Shown here one piece after another: positions 17,417-24,539 of a stretch of 64,000 nucleotides of DNA. The stretch covers positions 434,001 to 498,000 of the forward strand of contig PENC01000002.1 in NCBI GenBank assembly GCA_003674045.1, given 5' to 3'. Origin of the DNA: Streptomyces griseocarneus (GTDB lineage: Bacteria > Actinomycetota > Actinomycetes > Streptomycetales > Streptomycetaceae). Every line of letters begins with the position of its first letter. Position 1 is the stretch's first letter. Position numbers and translations under genes: made by a program. The notes under the pieces are model-generated. The model was not told where the DNA came from. It saw only the letters and a list, made by a program, of their open reading frames with translations, and did no database searches.

Positions 17417-17663
17417 GCCGGTCACGGCATCGCTCACCCGAGGGAGCCCCATGAGCACGCACCTGGCCGGACACAGTGACGAGCTGATCATCGACCGCCA
17501 CCCTGTCGTGGCCCGTCGGCTCCATGAAGCGGAGCGCCTCGTCAGGACGGCCACGGACGAGGAGACGATGCGCTCCGCCGCACGCGAAGTGGCCGGCATC
17601 AAGGAAGCGGCCCGACGGGCGGTCATCAGGGCCGGCGAGGTGGCGCAGGCCACTTCCCCGTAA
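17417..17663 (+). repeat. Duplicated segment, left copy (mirrors 34260-34640)
   Basis: This stretch is about 90% identical at DNA level to the reverse complement of the segment upstream of and inside the 34250-34606 gene. A 21-bp identical block ends 13 bp before both start codons. An internal part of about 174 bp is missing in this copy. The two copies are inverted relative to each other and lie 17 kb apart. Confidence 0.85.
17451..17663 (+). CDS. Shortened DUF6247-like protein (internal deletion derivative)
   Basis: The 70 residues start at ATG 17451 with GAGGGAG upstream. Residues 16-58 (from RHPVVARRLHEAERLV to KEAARRAV) are almost identical to the end of the 118-residue protein at 34250. 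The first 15 residues match its N-terminus, but 58 residues between are absent, in frame. The junction falls at a short repeat (ATCGA-CGCC) present at both ends of the missing part in the intact gene. It may be a decaying paralogue or a functional fragment. DUF6247 is my recollection of the family. Confidence 0.75.
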   Translation: MSTHLAGHSDELIIDRHPVVARRLHEAERLVRTATDEETMRSAAREVAGIKEAARRAVIRAGEVAQATSP

Positions 17664-17689
17664 GCCACGGGGCGGGGCACTGTCATTTG

Positions 17690-18514
17690 TCAGGCGTTCG
17701 CGACTGCCAGCATGTGCGAGCTGGCGGCCAGGAGGTCCGGGTACGCCTCCGCCATACGGGCGGCCGCGAGTGCGGCCCGGAACATGGCACTGTCTGCCAT
17801 CCGGCCGCCTGTGTGCTGCTCGGTGGCCTTGAGCAAGGACCAAGTCGGCCCCTCGATGCCATAGACGCTGGGCGTGGCAAAACCGGCGCGTGCCAGTTCG
17901 TCCGCGAGCCCTTCTGCGGTATGGAAGTACGCGGCGGTGAAGCCCTTGCGGCCCGGATCGTGGCGGCCGGTGGCCAGGATGTCCGTCACCGCATCATGGA
18001 CTCGTTCGCGGTCGAGCCACGTTGTCGCCGTGTGCTCGAACAGCGAGGCGTATCGGCTGATCGCCGCGGCCGCGATCAGGCCCCCGGGCTTGAGGACCCG
18101 GCGAGCCTCGTCCAGTGCCAGAATTCTGTCCGTCTGATCGAGCAGGTGGTAGAGAGGGCCGAGGAGGAGCACGACGTCATAGGTCCGCTCGGGTACGTCG
18201 AGCCGACGCGCGTCGCCGATCTCAGCCGTACACCCCACCTGTTGTGCGGCTTCGACGTGCCGGGGCACGGGATCGACGAGATGAACCGCATAGCCGTCTG
18301 CGGCCAGCCAGCGAGCGTGAGTACCCGGCCCACCGCCCACATCCAGGATGCTTGCGGGTGCGGGCGGCAGGTGGCGACGCAGAAGCTCTTGAGTACGGAC
18401 CATTTCCAACTGGCCGTCCGCCGAAGAGGTCAGTCGGTCTGCCTCGTCGAATTCATCGGTGTAGAAGCCGATGATCTCGGGGGCAACTGCGGGCTGCGGA
18501 GTCATGAACCGCAT
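17690..18514 (-). CDS. Class I SAM-dependent methyltransferase
   Basis: This 274-residue enzyme has SAM motif I ILDVGGGPGTHARWL (about 56-70), motif II region YDVVLLLGPLYHLLD and the KPGGLI loop. The HLLD and acidic patterns fit small-molecule methyltransferases of the UbiE/type 11 class. It is divergent from the GntR gene across a 48-bp gap that holds TTGACCGGTCAA, so both are probably under that regulator. It may act with the radical SAM cassette on the other strand, but the substrate is unknown. Confidence 0.85.
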   Translation of the reverse strand: MRFMTPQPAVAPEIIGFYTDEFDEADRLTSSADGQLEMVRTQELLRRHLPPAPASILDVGGGPGTHARWLAADGYAVHLVDPVPRHVEAAQQVGCTAEIGDARRLDVPERTYDVVLLLGPLYHLLDQTDRILALDEARRVLKPGGLIAAAAISRYASLFEHTATTWLDRERVHDAVTDILATGRHDPGRKGFTAAYFHTAEGLADELARAGFATPSVYGIEGPTWSLLKATEQHTGGRMADSAMFRAALAAARMAEAYPDLLAASSHMLAVANA

Positions 18515-18522
18515 GCTCTACC

Positions 18523-18534
18523 TTGACCGGTCAA
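18523..18534. promoter_or_regulatory. Candidate GntR operator 1
   Basis: TTGACCGGTCAA is a perfect 12-bp palindrome between the divergent methyltransferase and GntR genes. It shares the ACCGGT core with the larger palindrome at 19299. Confidence 0.7.
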
Positions 18535-18562
18535 CCTGTCCAGAGCACAGGAGCGTGAAGCA

Positions 18563-19291
18563 ATGCCGATGTTGAAGTACGAGCAGATCGCCGATTCCCT
18601 GCGCAGGCGCATCACCGAGGGCGAGTTCAGCCCCGGCGATCTCCTGCCGTCCGGCCGTGACCTGTGCGAGCAGTGGGGAGTCTCGCGCGCAACAGTCAAC
18701 AAAGCCCTGGATGTCCTGCGGGCCGATGGCGTAGTCGTCTCACGCCAAGGCTTGGGATTCCGCGTGACGGACGTACCTCTCGCCCGACCGGCGGGCGGAA
18801 GGCGCGCGAACACCACGCGGGTTACCGGCGGCCGCCCCTTCCGGAGGCTCGGCACGCCCACCCAAGAGATGCCGCCCAGCCATGTCCGCGAAGCTCTGGC
18901 CCTCCAGCCCGGAGAACCGGCGTTGAGAAGGGACAGGTTCGTCCTGCTGGACGACGGAGCACCGCTGTCACTAGTGACCGCCTGGTTCCCATCGGACGTA
19001 GCCGACCGATGCCCACGCCTTGCGCAGGATGGGCCGATCACCGAGGGAACGACCAACTACGTGGCCCGTGAGACCGGGCGGCGGCCGCTCCGGGGTACGG
19101 ACATCACAACGGTCCGCCTCGCCACCGCGGAAGAGGCCGCCCACTTCGAACGCGAGGAACCGTTTGCCGTAGCCGTCGACCTGCACATTGCCTATGACGA
19201 CGCAGGTCGCGCCCTGGTGTGCGAAGAGGGCGTGACGCCAGGCGACCTTTGGGAGCGCGAGGACAACTACTCCATGAGCAGCGACAGTTGA
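18563..19291 (+). CDS. GntR-family (HutC-type) regulator
   Basis: This 242-residue protein has an N-terminal winged HTH (about 5-70; EFSPGDLLPSGRDLCEQWGV and SRATVNKALDVLRADG) and a C-terminal UTRA ligand domain (about 90-240). It starts at ATG 18563 or 18569. Palindromes with an ACCGGT core precede both it and the downstream operon, so it is the likely local repressor of the methyltransferase and of the zinc-protein/radical SAM/kinase genes. Confidence 0.9.
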   Translation: MPMLKYEQIADSLRRRITEGEFSPGDLLPSGRDLCEQWGVSRATVNKALDVLRADGVVVSRQGLGFRVTDVPLARPAGGRRANTTRVTGGRPFRRLGTPTQEMPPSHVREALALQPGEPALRRDRFVLLDDGAPLSLVTAWFPSDVADRCPRLAQDGPITEGTTNYVARETGRRPLRGTDITTVRLATAEEAAHFEREEPFAVAVDLHIAYDDAGRALVCEEGVTPGDLWEREDNYSMSSDS

Positions 19292-19298
19292 CTTGACT

Positions 19299-19316
19299 GG
19301 ACCGGTTAACCGGTCC
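19299..19316. promoter_or_regulatory. Candidate GntR operator 2, perfect 18-bp palindrome
   Basis: GGACCGGTTAACCGGTCC lies eight bases after the GntR stop codon and before the cassette genes. A TTGACT hexamer overlaps its left flank and could be a -35 box. The match to the site at 18523 supports one regulator for both. Confidence 0.78.
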
Positions 19317-19328
19317 GGTCTATGGATC

Positions 19329-19556
19329 GTGACCCTGAGCCCCTCTAGCTCTCCTGGCGTCCTTCCCTTGGCGAAGAACTGCCCGCCCCCTCAACACACA
19401 GACAACGCGGACGGGGCTCCTGCCCGGCCGACGACCGTGGGCACGAACCAGCCCGCGCTAATCGACCCGCAGGCCGCCCCGGCCTCAGAGCGCCTTCGGG
19501 CGCGGGTGGCGGAGGCGAACGCCGCCTCCCGTCATCGTGCCGGGGGCCGTCCATGA
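19329..19556 (+). CDS. Small Pro-rich ORF coupled to the zinc-type protein
   Basis: This frame ends in TGA overlapping the next ATG (ATGA at 19553), which suggests translational coupling. The last part (ASERLRARVAEANAASRH, then RAGGRP) has a helical, charged character unlike random sequence. The first part is Pro/Thr-rich. The start is uncertain (GTG 19329 or a later codon) and no good ribosome site is visible. It might be a small leader or partner protein, and could conceivably be a peptide substrate for the radical SAM enzyme, though nothing directly shows this. Confidence 0.45.
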   Translation: MTLSPSSSPGVLPLAKNCPPPQHTDNADGAPARPTTVGTNQPALIDPQAAPASERLRARVAEANAASRHRAGGRP

Positions 19557-20314
19557 CAGCCCCCGACACGATGACGACACCACCGACCGGCCCGCACGCG
19601 CCTGACCGCAAGCCCCTGAGCGTTCCGTACATCACCGCGTGGAGCGGGGAGACCCGCAGGAAGACGGCCATCGTCCCCAACCGCACACGCACCGGGATCA
19701 CATTCGCGGACGGGGAGAACGTCCAGGACCGTGACGGGCATGGGGTCCTGTGGACCAGCCGCGGCCTCGCCCCCGGCAAGGGGGTGCCCATGTTCGGCTA
19801 CGTCCACCCCCAGCGTCAGCGCCGATGCATGCGCCGCCGGCTCTGCCAGGTGTGCGGCGGTCCGGCCGACCAGACCGCCGACGGCACTCTGTGGCTCCTG
19901 GACACCGCAGGTATCGAGGAGCCCTTCCCCCAAGCCGTGGAGCGCACCGTGCAGCCTCCGGTCTGCCGCCGATGCGCGGTCGAGACCCCGCCTCTGTGTC
20001 CTGCCCTGCGCCGCGGTCATGCCGTGGTCCGCGTACGGCGTCACGCGATCGTCGGGGTGTACGGCCACCTTTACCGCCGCTGCCGCAGCACGGGCCAGGT
20101 CGTCTCGGACAGGCAGGAGTACGTCGACTACGGCGATCCCACGCTGAGATGGGTCCTCGCCGGACAACTCTTCGCCCACATCTCCGGTATCTCCCTCGTG
20201 TCCGAGGACGAGACAACCCATTGGCGCGAACAGGCGGAGCCCATCGCCACAAAGGGGGCAGCAAGTGCACGGCAACGCCGGGAAGGTCCCGCGTTGATTC
20301 AGGTCAACGAGTGA
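19553..20314 (+). CDS. Cys-rich zinc-binding-type protein (RRQRL-like motif)
   Basis: This 253-residue soluble protein has a basic segment HPQRQRRCMRRRL, then CQVCGG, and later CRRCAVETPPLC, which together form a probable zinc ribbon. From memory, proteins of this type are named after an RRQRL motif and are encoded beside radical SAM genes in Streptomyces. Their function is not known to me. The C-terminal third is hydrophobic in part (WVLAGQLFAHISGISLV) but is not a clear membrane helix. It precedes the radical SAM gene by 12 bp in the same operon. Confidence 0.7.
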   Translation: MTAPDTMTTPPTGPHAPDRKPLSVPYITAWSGETRRKTAIVPNRTRTGITFADGENVQDRDGHGVLWTSRGLAPGKGVPMFGYVHPQRQRRCMRRRLCQVCGGPADQTADGTLWLLDTAGIEEPFPQAVERTVQPPVCRRCAVETPPLCPALRRGHAVVRVRRHAIVGVYGHLYRRCRSTGQVVSDRQEYVDYGDPTLRWVLAGQLFAHISGISLVSEDETTHWREQAEPIATKGAASARQRREGPALIQVNE

Positions 20315-20326
20315 AAGGGCACAAGT

Positions 20327-21253
20327 ATGGCAACACAGGTGTTACCCGCCGAGCAGACCACCACTCGGTTCCTGTGGCTCGATCTGACCCGGCAATGCCA
20401 GCTCGAATGCAAGCACTGCTTCAACGAGTCGGGGCCGAGCGGCACTCACGGCAGCATGTCCCGTGAGAACTGGATCAGCTCCCTGGACCAAGCCGCAGTC
20501 CATGACGTCAAGTACGTGCAATTCATCGGCGGCGAGCCGACCATGCATCCCGATTTCGCGGAGCTGGTGGACCATGCGCTGAACATCGGTATGTCAACCG
20601 AGGTCTACAGCAACCTCGTCCACGTCTCACCGAAGCACTGGGAGCTGTTCCGGCGCGAAGGATGTTCGATCGCCACGTCGTACTACGCGGCGCAGGCTGG
20701 GGCGCACAACGCAATGACGAAGCGGCGGAGCCACGCCCGGACCCGGACGAACATCGAGAAAGCCGTTCAGCTCGGCATACCGCTGCGTGCCGGAATCGTC
20801 GGCGATTCCGAACAGCAGATTGCCGAAGCACGTCGCGACCTGGAATCGCTCGGCGTCACACGGATCGGCGTGGACCACGTCCGTCCCTTCGGGCGTGCTG
20901 CGCACAACCAGATCCCTCGCATGGCTGACCTGTGCGGCGCGTGCGGAAGCGGCGCCGCGTCCATCGGGCCGGACGGCGAGGTCAGTCCATGCTGCTTCTC
21001 CACGTGGATCAAGGCTGGGAACGTCCGGGATACCTCGTTGGCCGCTATCCTCAACGGCAACGCCATGGCGGAGGCCACGGAGGCCATTCGTGTCACGGCC
21101 TGGGGCAAGCAGTGCAGCCCCGACAAGCAGTCCCAGCCCAACCAGCCGTGCCAGCCTGACTGCGTCCCAAAGAACCCATGCGACCCGAGGTGCGAACCGA
21201 ACTCGGCATGCCGTCCGGGGACACCGAGCACCGAATGCAGGCCCAGGAACTGA
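20327..21253 (+). CDS. Radical SAM protein with SPASM-like region and Cys/Pro-rich tail
   Basis: The 308 residues begin with a radical SAM core: CQLECKHCF (CX3CX2C) binds the 4Fe-4S cluster, and FIGGEPTMHP is the GGEP SAM-binding motif. Around residues 203-230 an auxiliary-cluster region follows (LCGACG...SPCC). The last 43 residues are a low-complexity tail with six Cys, many Pro and spaced Asn/Asp, ending TPSTECRPRN. Such a tail is not part of the catalytic fold. It could bind metal or another cluster, or be a target peptide fused to its enzyme. Cofactor chemistry is secure; the substrate is unknown. Confidence 0.88.
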   Translation: MATQVLPAEQTTTRFLWLDLTRQCQLECKHCFNESGPSGTHGSMSRENWISSLDQAAVHDVKYVQFIGGEPTMHPDFAELVDHALNIGMSTEVYSNLVHVSPKHWELFRREGCSIATSYYAAQAGAHNAMTKRRSHARTRTNIEKAVQLGIPLRAGIVGDSEQQIAEARRDLESLGVTRIGVDHVRPFGRAAHNQIPRMADLCGACGSGAASIGPDGEVSPCCFSTWIKAGNVRDTSLAAILNGNAMAEATEAIRVTAWGKQCSPDKQSQPNQPCQPDCVPKNPCDPRCEPNSACRPGTPSTECRPRN

Positions 21254-21270
21254 CGTAATCGAGGAGACCC

Positions 21271-22083
21271 GTGGATGACCTGCCTGATGGCCACTTCAAG
21301 GCGCTGATCCTCCCGCACACCGGCAACGTCACCCACGTCCAGATTCCGGCCCGGGGCTTCAGTTCCGACTTCGCCGCAGTCATCGACAGCGAGAAGGGAC
21401 GGTTCTTCGTCAAGGCTATGTTCAACAACCCCGGAGGGCGGAAGGACTCCATCCTCCGGGAACGGGCCATCAATCCCTACGTACAGCCTCTCTCGCCACC
21501 ACTGCTGTGGAGCATTGACGGCGACGAACACGGATGGATCATCCTCGGATTCGAAGCCATCAACGGAAGCCCGTCGCACTTCGAGCCCGGCTCGCCGGAC
21601 TTTTCCATCGTCGTCGACGCCCTCAACCGCATCGCGGACATCCCGCTACCCCAAGTTGCCCGGGACTGGACCGAAACCCGATGGAACGATTTCGCAGCGG
21701 ACTCGAACGAAGCGAAGATGTTCCAGGGAGATGCGTTGCTGCACACCGACATCAACCCGAGCAACATCGTGATCGGCGGCGGGGCCTCATGGGTGGTGGA
21801 CTGGTCTTGGCCTACCCGGGGCGCGGCGTTCATCGACCCGGCCATTCTGGTCGTACAACTCATCGCGGCCGGGCACAGCCCCGCATCCGCCGAGTCCTGG
21901 GCCGCTGAATGCACGGCCTGGGTGAGTGCCGATCCGAAAGCGATCGATGCGTTCGCCGGGGCCGAGCTGCGCATGCACCGGCAGCTCGCCAAGCGGAACC
22001 CGGACGCGTCGTGGCTCATGGCAATGGCGGAAGCGGCTCAGGCCTGGGCAGCACACCGAGGTGTCCCGGAATCAGGGCAGTAA
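21271..22083 (+). CDS. APH-fold phosphotransferase
   Basis: This 270-residue kinase-like protein has the aminoglycoside-phosphotransferase catalytic loop LLHTDINPSNIVIG (Asp and Asn present) and the metal-binding WVVDWSWPTRG. An N-loop Lys is in GRFFVKAMF. Enzymes of this fold phosphorylate antibiotics, sugars or other small molecules. It starts at GTG 21271 just after GAGGAG and is 17 bp downstream of the radical SAM gene. A similar stand-alone kinase is at 55151, in another regulator-linked cluster. It is more likely part of the cassette pathway than a resistance gene. Confidence 0.82.
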   Translation: MDDLPDGHFKALILPHTGNVTHVQIPARGFSSDFAAVIDSEKGRFFVKAMFNNPGGRKDSILRERAINPYVQPLSPPLLWSIDGDEHGWIILGFEAINGSPSHFEPGSPDFSIVVDALNRIADIPLPQVARDWTETRWNDFAADSNEAKMFQGDALLHTDINPSNIVIGGGASWVVDWSWPTRGAAFIDPAILVVQLIAAGHSPASAESWAAECTAWVSADPKAIDAFAGAELRMHRQLAKRNPDASWLMAMAEAAQAWAAHRGVPESGQ

Positions 22084-22114
22084 GCGGACAGCTCCTGTCG
22101 CGATGGAGCGCGAA

Positions 22115-22152
22115 AGGCCCCCTGACCTGCTACTTCGCTGGTCAGGGGGCCT
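22115..22152. terminator. Bidirectional hairpin terminator at the left element end
   Basis: A 13-bp perfect stem (AGGCCCCCTGACC with GGTCAGGGGGCCT) has a 12-base loop and ends the cassette operon. On the minus strand it follows an rnpB-like 3' end, and its outer bases read into TTTC. The hairpin at 29571 shares the GCCCCCTGACCTGC arm. Confidence 0.85.
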
Positions 22153-22169
22153 CCCCTAAGCCGATGGGA

Positions 22170-22205
22170 CGGATGAGACCGGCCTGTACGCCGGGCACAG
22201 TCTCC
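22170..22205 (-). repeat. Left attachment site, rnpB 3'-end-like (att A)
   Basis: These 36 bases align with the reverse complement of the rnpB 3' end (33932-33966), with a perfect 15-base stretch GGCCTGTACGCCGGG to the left of the crossover region and divergence to the right. It shares the 9-bp core TACGCCGGG (22187-22195) with the right site at 29640-29648. Confidence 0.78.
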
Positions 22206-22247
22206 CTACACGGTTTGACCTGGGTTTCCTCCTGGTGAGGGTTGCGG

Positions 22248-22266
22248 ATCGCCACAAGATCGCCAC
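22248..22266 (+). repeat. Left arm-type repeat pair
   Basis: ATCGCCAC-AAG-ATCGCCAC is a direct repeat with an 11-bp period, 53 bp inside the left core. The same arrangement (TCGCCAC-AGC-ATCGCCAC) recurs at 29480-29497 near the right core. Both look like integrase arm-binding sites. Confidence 0.7.
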
Positions 22267-22284
22267 CAGCCGGTCGGCCGTCGC

Positions 22285-23511
22285 TCACGCCGCCTCCTCG
22301 TATTCGTCCACCTCCACCACGGCGGGTGGCGGCACGAAGCGCGTACCCGTGAGGGTGAAGACGTTGTCCAGGAACCTCCGGCCGTCCGCCGCCGCCCCGG
22401 GCACCTGATGCTTGTACGTCCCCTCGGTCTCGGCCTCGGACGCATGCCCCACCCACAGACTCACCTCCGACAACGGCGCACCCTCCTTGAGCGCGGTTGA
22501 GATGAACGTGTGTCGCAGGTCGTGGAAGCGGAAGCCGCCCGACAGCCCGACAGCCTCTCTGGCCTTGTTCCACTGCTTGTAGAAGGCGTCCCTTCGGATG
22601 AGGTTGCCGCGAGAGGTCACGAACAGCAGGTCCCGACCATCGGGCACGTTCTCCTCCACGTGCTTCAGGACGACGGCTTTGGCCAAATCGGGGAACGGAA
22701 CCTCACGCCCGAGTGACGTCTCGGTCTTCGCGTCGTCCACCAGTAACGCCTTGGATCTGACCTTGATCACCTGGCGTTTCACCACAAGGGTGCCGCCGTT
22801 GAAATCGATGGCGTCCTTGCACAGCCCGAACGCCTCACCCGACCGGAGGCCGCAGCAGGCACCGATGAGCACCAGTGCTCGGTAGTGCTTCGGCAGGGCC
22901 TCATACAGGCCCATGACCTGGGTCAAGGAAGCGGGTATGACTCGTCTCTTCGTGAGCTTGGGAAGATCGATATCGACGCACGGGGAGAAGGGGACGGCCC
23001 GTTTTCTGACGGCCGAGTTGATGCAGGCTCGAAACGTCTTGTAGACGAGGTGGACCGTGGCGGGGGCGAGCCCCTTGGCCGTCAGCCCATTGATCCACTT
23101 CTGAACGTCCACGGGCTCGATCCTGTGCAGCCGCATCCCGCCGAACTCCGAGACGATGTGGTTCCGCATGTTCCTCTCGTACGAGTCCTGTGTGCCGGGC
23201 TTGCGTTCCTTGCTCGCAAGCCAGTCCGTCGACCACTGCTTGAACGTGGTCTTCAGGTGTCGGGGGCGGACGGCGATGCCCTGTGACTTCGCCTCCCGGA
23301 CTTTCCACTCGTATGCCTGGGCCTCGGTCTTCTTCTCGAAGGTCATGTCTGCGGTATCGCCGTTGGCGTCGCGGACTCGGGCCGTCCAGCCATGGGAACA
23401 GTCCTTCCGCTCACACTGACACCGAGCCCGGCACATGCACTTCGTGGGGTCCTTGTGGCGGCACTGTTCCGCGCATAGGCAGGGGCACTTGCACCGCTTG
23501 CTTACTGCCAT
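22285..23511 (-). CDS. Tyrosine site-specific integrase with Cys-rich N-terminus
   Basis: This 408-residue phage-type recombinase has the catalytic Arg in GACCGLRSGEAF, HDLRHTF for the second His/Arg, His in LWVGHAS and the nucleophilic Tyr in GTYKHQ. A core-binding SAM-like domain lies at about 95-180. The first 40 residues are unusual, with ten Cys in CxC and CxxxC spacing (KRCKCPCLCAEQC onward), probably a zinc module. The gene ends 90 bp inside the left attachment site, as expected for an integrated element's integrase. Confidence 0.95.
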   Translation of the reverse strand: MAVSKRCKCPCLCAEQCRHKDPTKCMCRARCQCERKDCSHGWTARVRDANGDTADMTFEKKTEAQAYEWKVREAKSQGIAVRPRHLKTTFKQWSTDWLASKERKPGTQDSYERNMRNHIVSEFGGMRLHRIEPVDVQKWINGLTAKGLAPATVHLVYKTFRACINSAVRKRAVPFSPCVDIDLPKLTKRRVIPASLTQVMGLYEALPKHYRALVLIGACCGLRSGEAFGLCKDAIDFNGGTLVVKRQVIKVRSKALLVDDAKTETSLGREVPFPDLAKAVVLKHVEENVPDGRDLLFVTSRGNLIRRDAFYKQWNKAREAVGLSGGFRFHDLRHTFISTALKEGAPLSEVSLWVGHASEAETEGTYKHQVPGAAADGRRFLDNVFTLTGTRFVPPPAVVEVDEYEEAA

Positions 23512-23592
23512 GCCTTCAACTCCTCCGAAGCTGAACGTGAGCGGTCGATCCGCCCTGCTGCCGTTCAGTGAGAGTCAAGTTTGACCACGACC

Positions 23593-23617
23593 CACCCTAG
23601 ATCGTCAACCTAGGGTG
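23593..23617. promoter_or_regulatory. Operator between divergent integrase and regulator-like gene
   Basis: CACCCTAG and CTAGGGTG flank a nine-base spacer, and a third half-site, CCCTGGGTG, follows at 23623. The position between the integrase (start 23511) and the plus-strand gene (start 23647) suggests the switch region of the element. Confidence 0.7.
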
Positions 23618-23646
23618 ACCCGCCCTGGGTGATGTACGCTCGGGGT

Positions 23647-24189
23647 ATGCGAGCAGATGAAAGCGGATTCGAGGTCAGTCAGCAGCACGGGGGCTGGGTG
23701 GTCCGCATGCACTGGCCCCCGGGCCCGGTAACGGGTGGTCCCCAGCGCATGACAGTGGAGCCTGCGGAAGGCGCGGAGCCTCGGGACATCGTGCGGGGCA
23801 TCTCCACGACCGTGCTCCGCAGGCTGGACATCGCCGCCGCCATGAAACTGGCGAAGATGGCTCCAGAGGCACAGCAGACCTTGGAAGAATTCGCCAAGCG
23901 GCTCAATGAAGCAGGAGAGGCCGCAGGCCACATCCTGGCCACTGAGGGCGTCTCGGAGCGGTATCTGGTAACACTGGCGGCCACCTACACGTCAATGGCC
24001 GACGGTGGCGCCCCTGCCCCCGTTCCGTGGCTCGCGCGACTGATCGACCGCCGTCCAGAGACGATCAAGGACCACTTGAAGAAGGCACGCCGAGATGGGT
24101 TCCTGAGCACAGTTGCGGGAAAGGCCGGTGGCGAGTTGACCGCCAAGTCGATGGCAATAATCAAATCCATGGGTGGCGCGGACAACTGA
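23647..24189 (+). CDS. Element-borne protein with probable HTH
   Basis: The 180 residues start from ATG 23647 (MRADESGFEV). An N-terminal beta region (GGWVVRMHWPPGPV) precedes a helical middle and a C-terminal HTH-like segment (RPETIKDHLKKARRDGFLST). The last part resembles the recognition region of MarR/LuxR-like winged domains, which would fit a regulator. A terminator follows at 24229. I do not recognise the family. Its position opposite the integrase suggests a role in controlling integration or copy state. Confidence 0.65.
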   Translation: MRADESGFEVSQQHGGWVVRMHWPPGPVTGGPQRMTVEPAEGAEPRDIVRGISTTVLRRLDIAAAMKLAKMAPEAQQTLEEFAKRLNEAGEAAGHILATEGVSERYLVTLAATYTSMADGGAPAPVPWLARLIDRRPETIKDHLKKARRDGFLSTVAGKAGGELTAKSMAIIKSMGGADN

Positions 24190-24228
24190 GCGCTGTCACG
24201 CCCCTAGAACTTCACATTCATTCGACAG

Positions 24229-24252
24229 CCCCCGAGGCGACTCGGGGGTTTC
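24229..24252 (+). terminator. Rho-independent terminator
   Basis: CCCCCGAG-GCGA-CTCGGGGG is followed by TTTCCTGTT and lies between the HTH-like gene and the excisionase-like gene. Confidence 0.85.
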
Positions 24253-24271
24253 CTGTTATTTGGAGGACGGG

Positions 24272-24442
24272 TTGGCCAAGCTGATGAATGTTGATGAGGT
24301 TGCGGATTACCTGGGCGTCCCGAAGTCGTGGGTGTACGGCAACTGGCGCAGCCGAGAGATTCCGTTTAAGAAAGTGGGACAGGGGCTGCGATGCCGCCCC
24401 GGCGATCTGGAGAAATGGTTCGAGGCCCAGGAGGCCGCGTGA
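24272..24442 (+). CDS. Excisionase-like HTH protein
   Basis: This 56-residue protein has a TTG start at 24272, five bases after GGAGG. An in-frame ATG four codons later is possible. MNVDEVADYLGVPKSWVYGN is a MerR-like/HTH_17 helix-turn-helix as in excisionases, followed by IPFKKVGQGLRCRPGDLEKW. It probably directs the neighbouring integrase toward excision. Confidence 0.85.
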   Translation: MAKLMNVDEVADYLGVPKSWVYGNWRSREIPFKKVGQGLRCRPGDLEKWFEAQEAA

Positions 24443-24539
24443 GCTACCGCTGAGGGCCCCGGAGGCTTTCGAGCCCCTTCCCACGGGCGTAATTGAGTGC
24501 ACCTGATCTTTTCTTTGAACCCCGCTCAGAGGAGGAAGC

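Noticed and set aside
16320..17843. Extending the Rsm22 gene to a start at 17843
   Set aside because: The added sequence runs antisense through the 17451 gene and is composition-driven. The conserved N-terminus begins near 17330.
21271..22083. Calling the APH-fold gene an aminoglycoside resistance determinant
   Set aside because: The fold alone does not show the substrate, and its operon partners suggest a pathway role.
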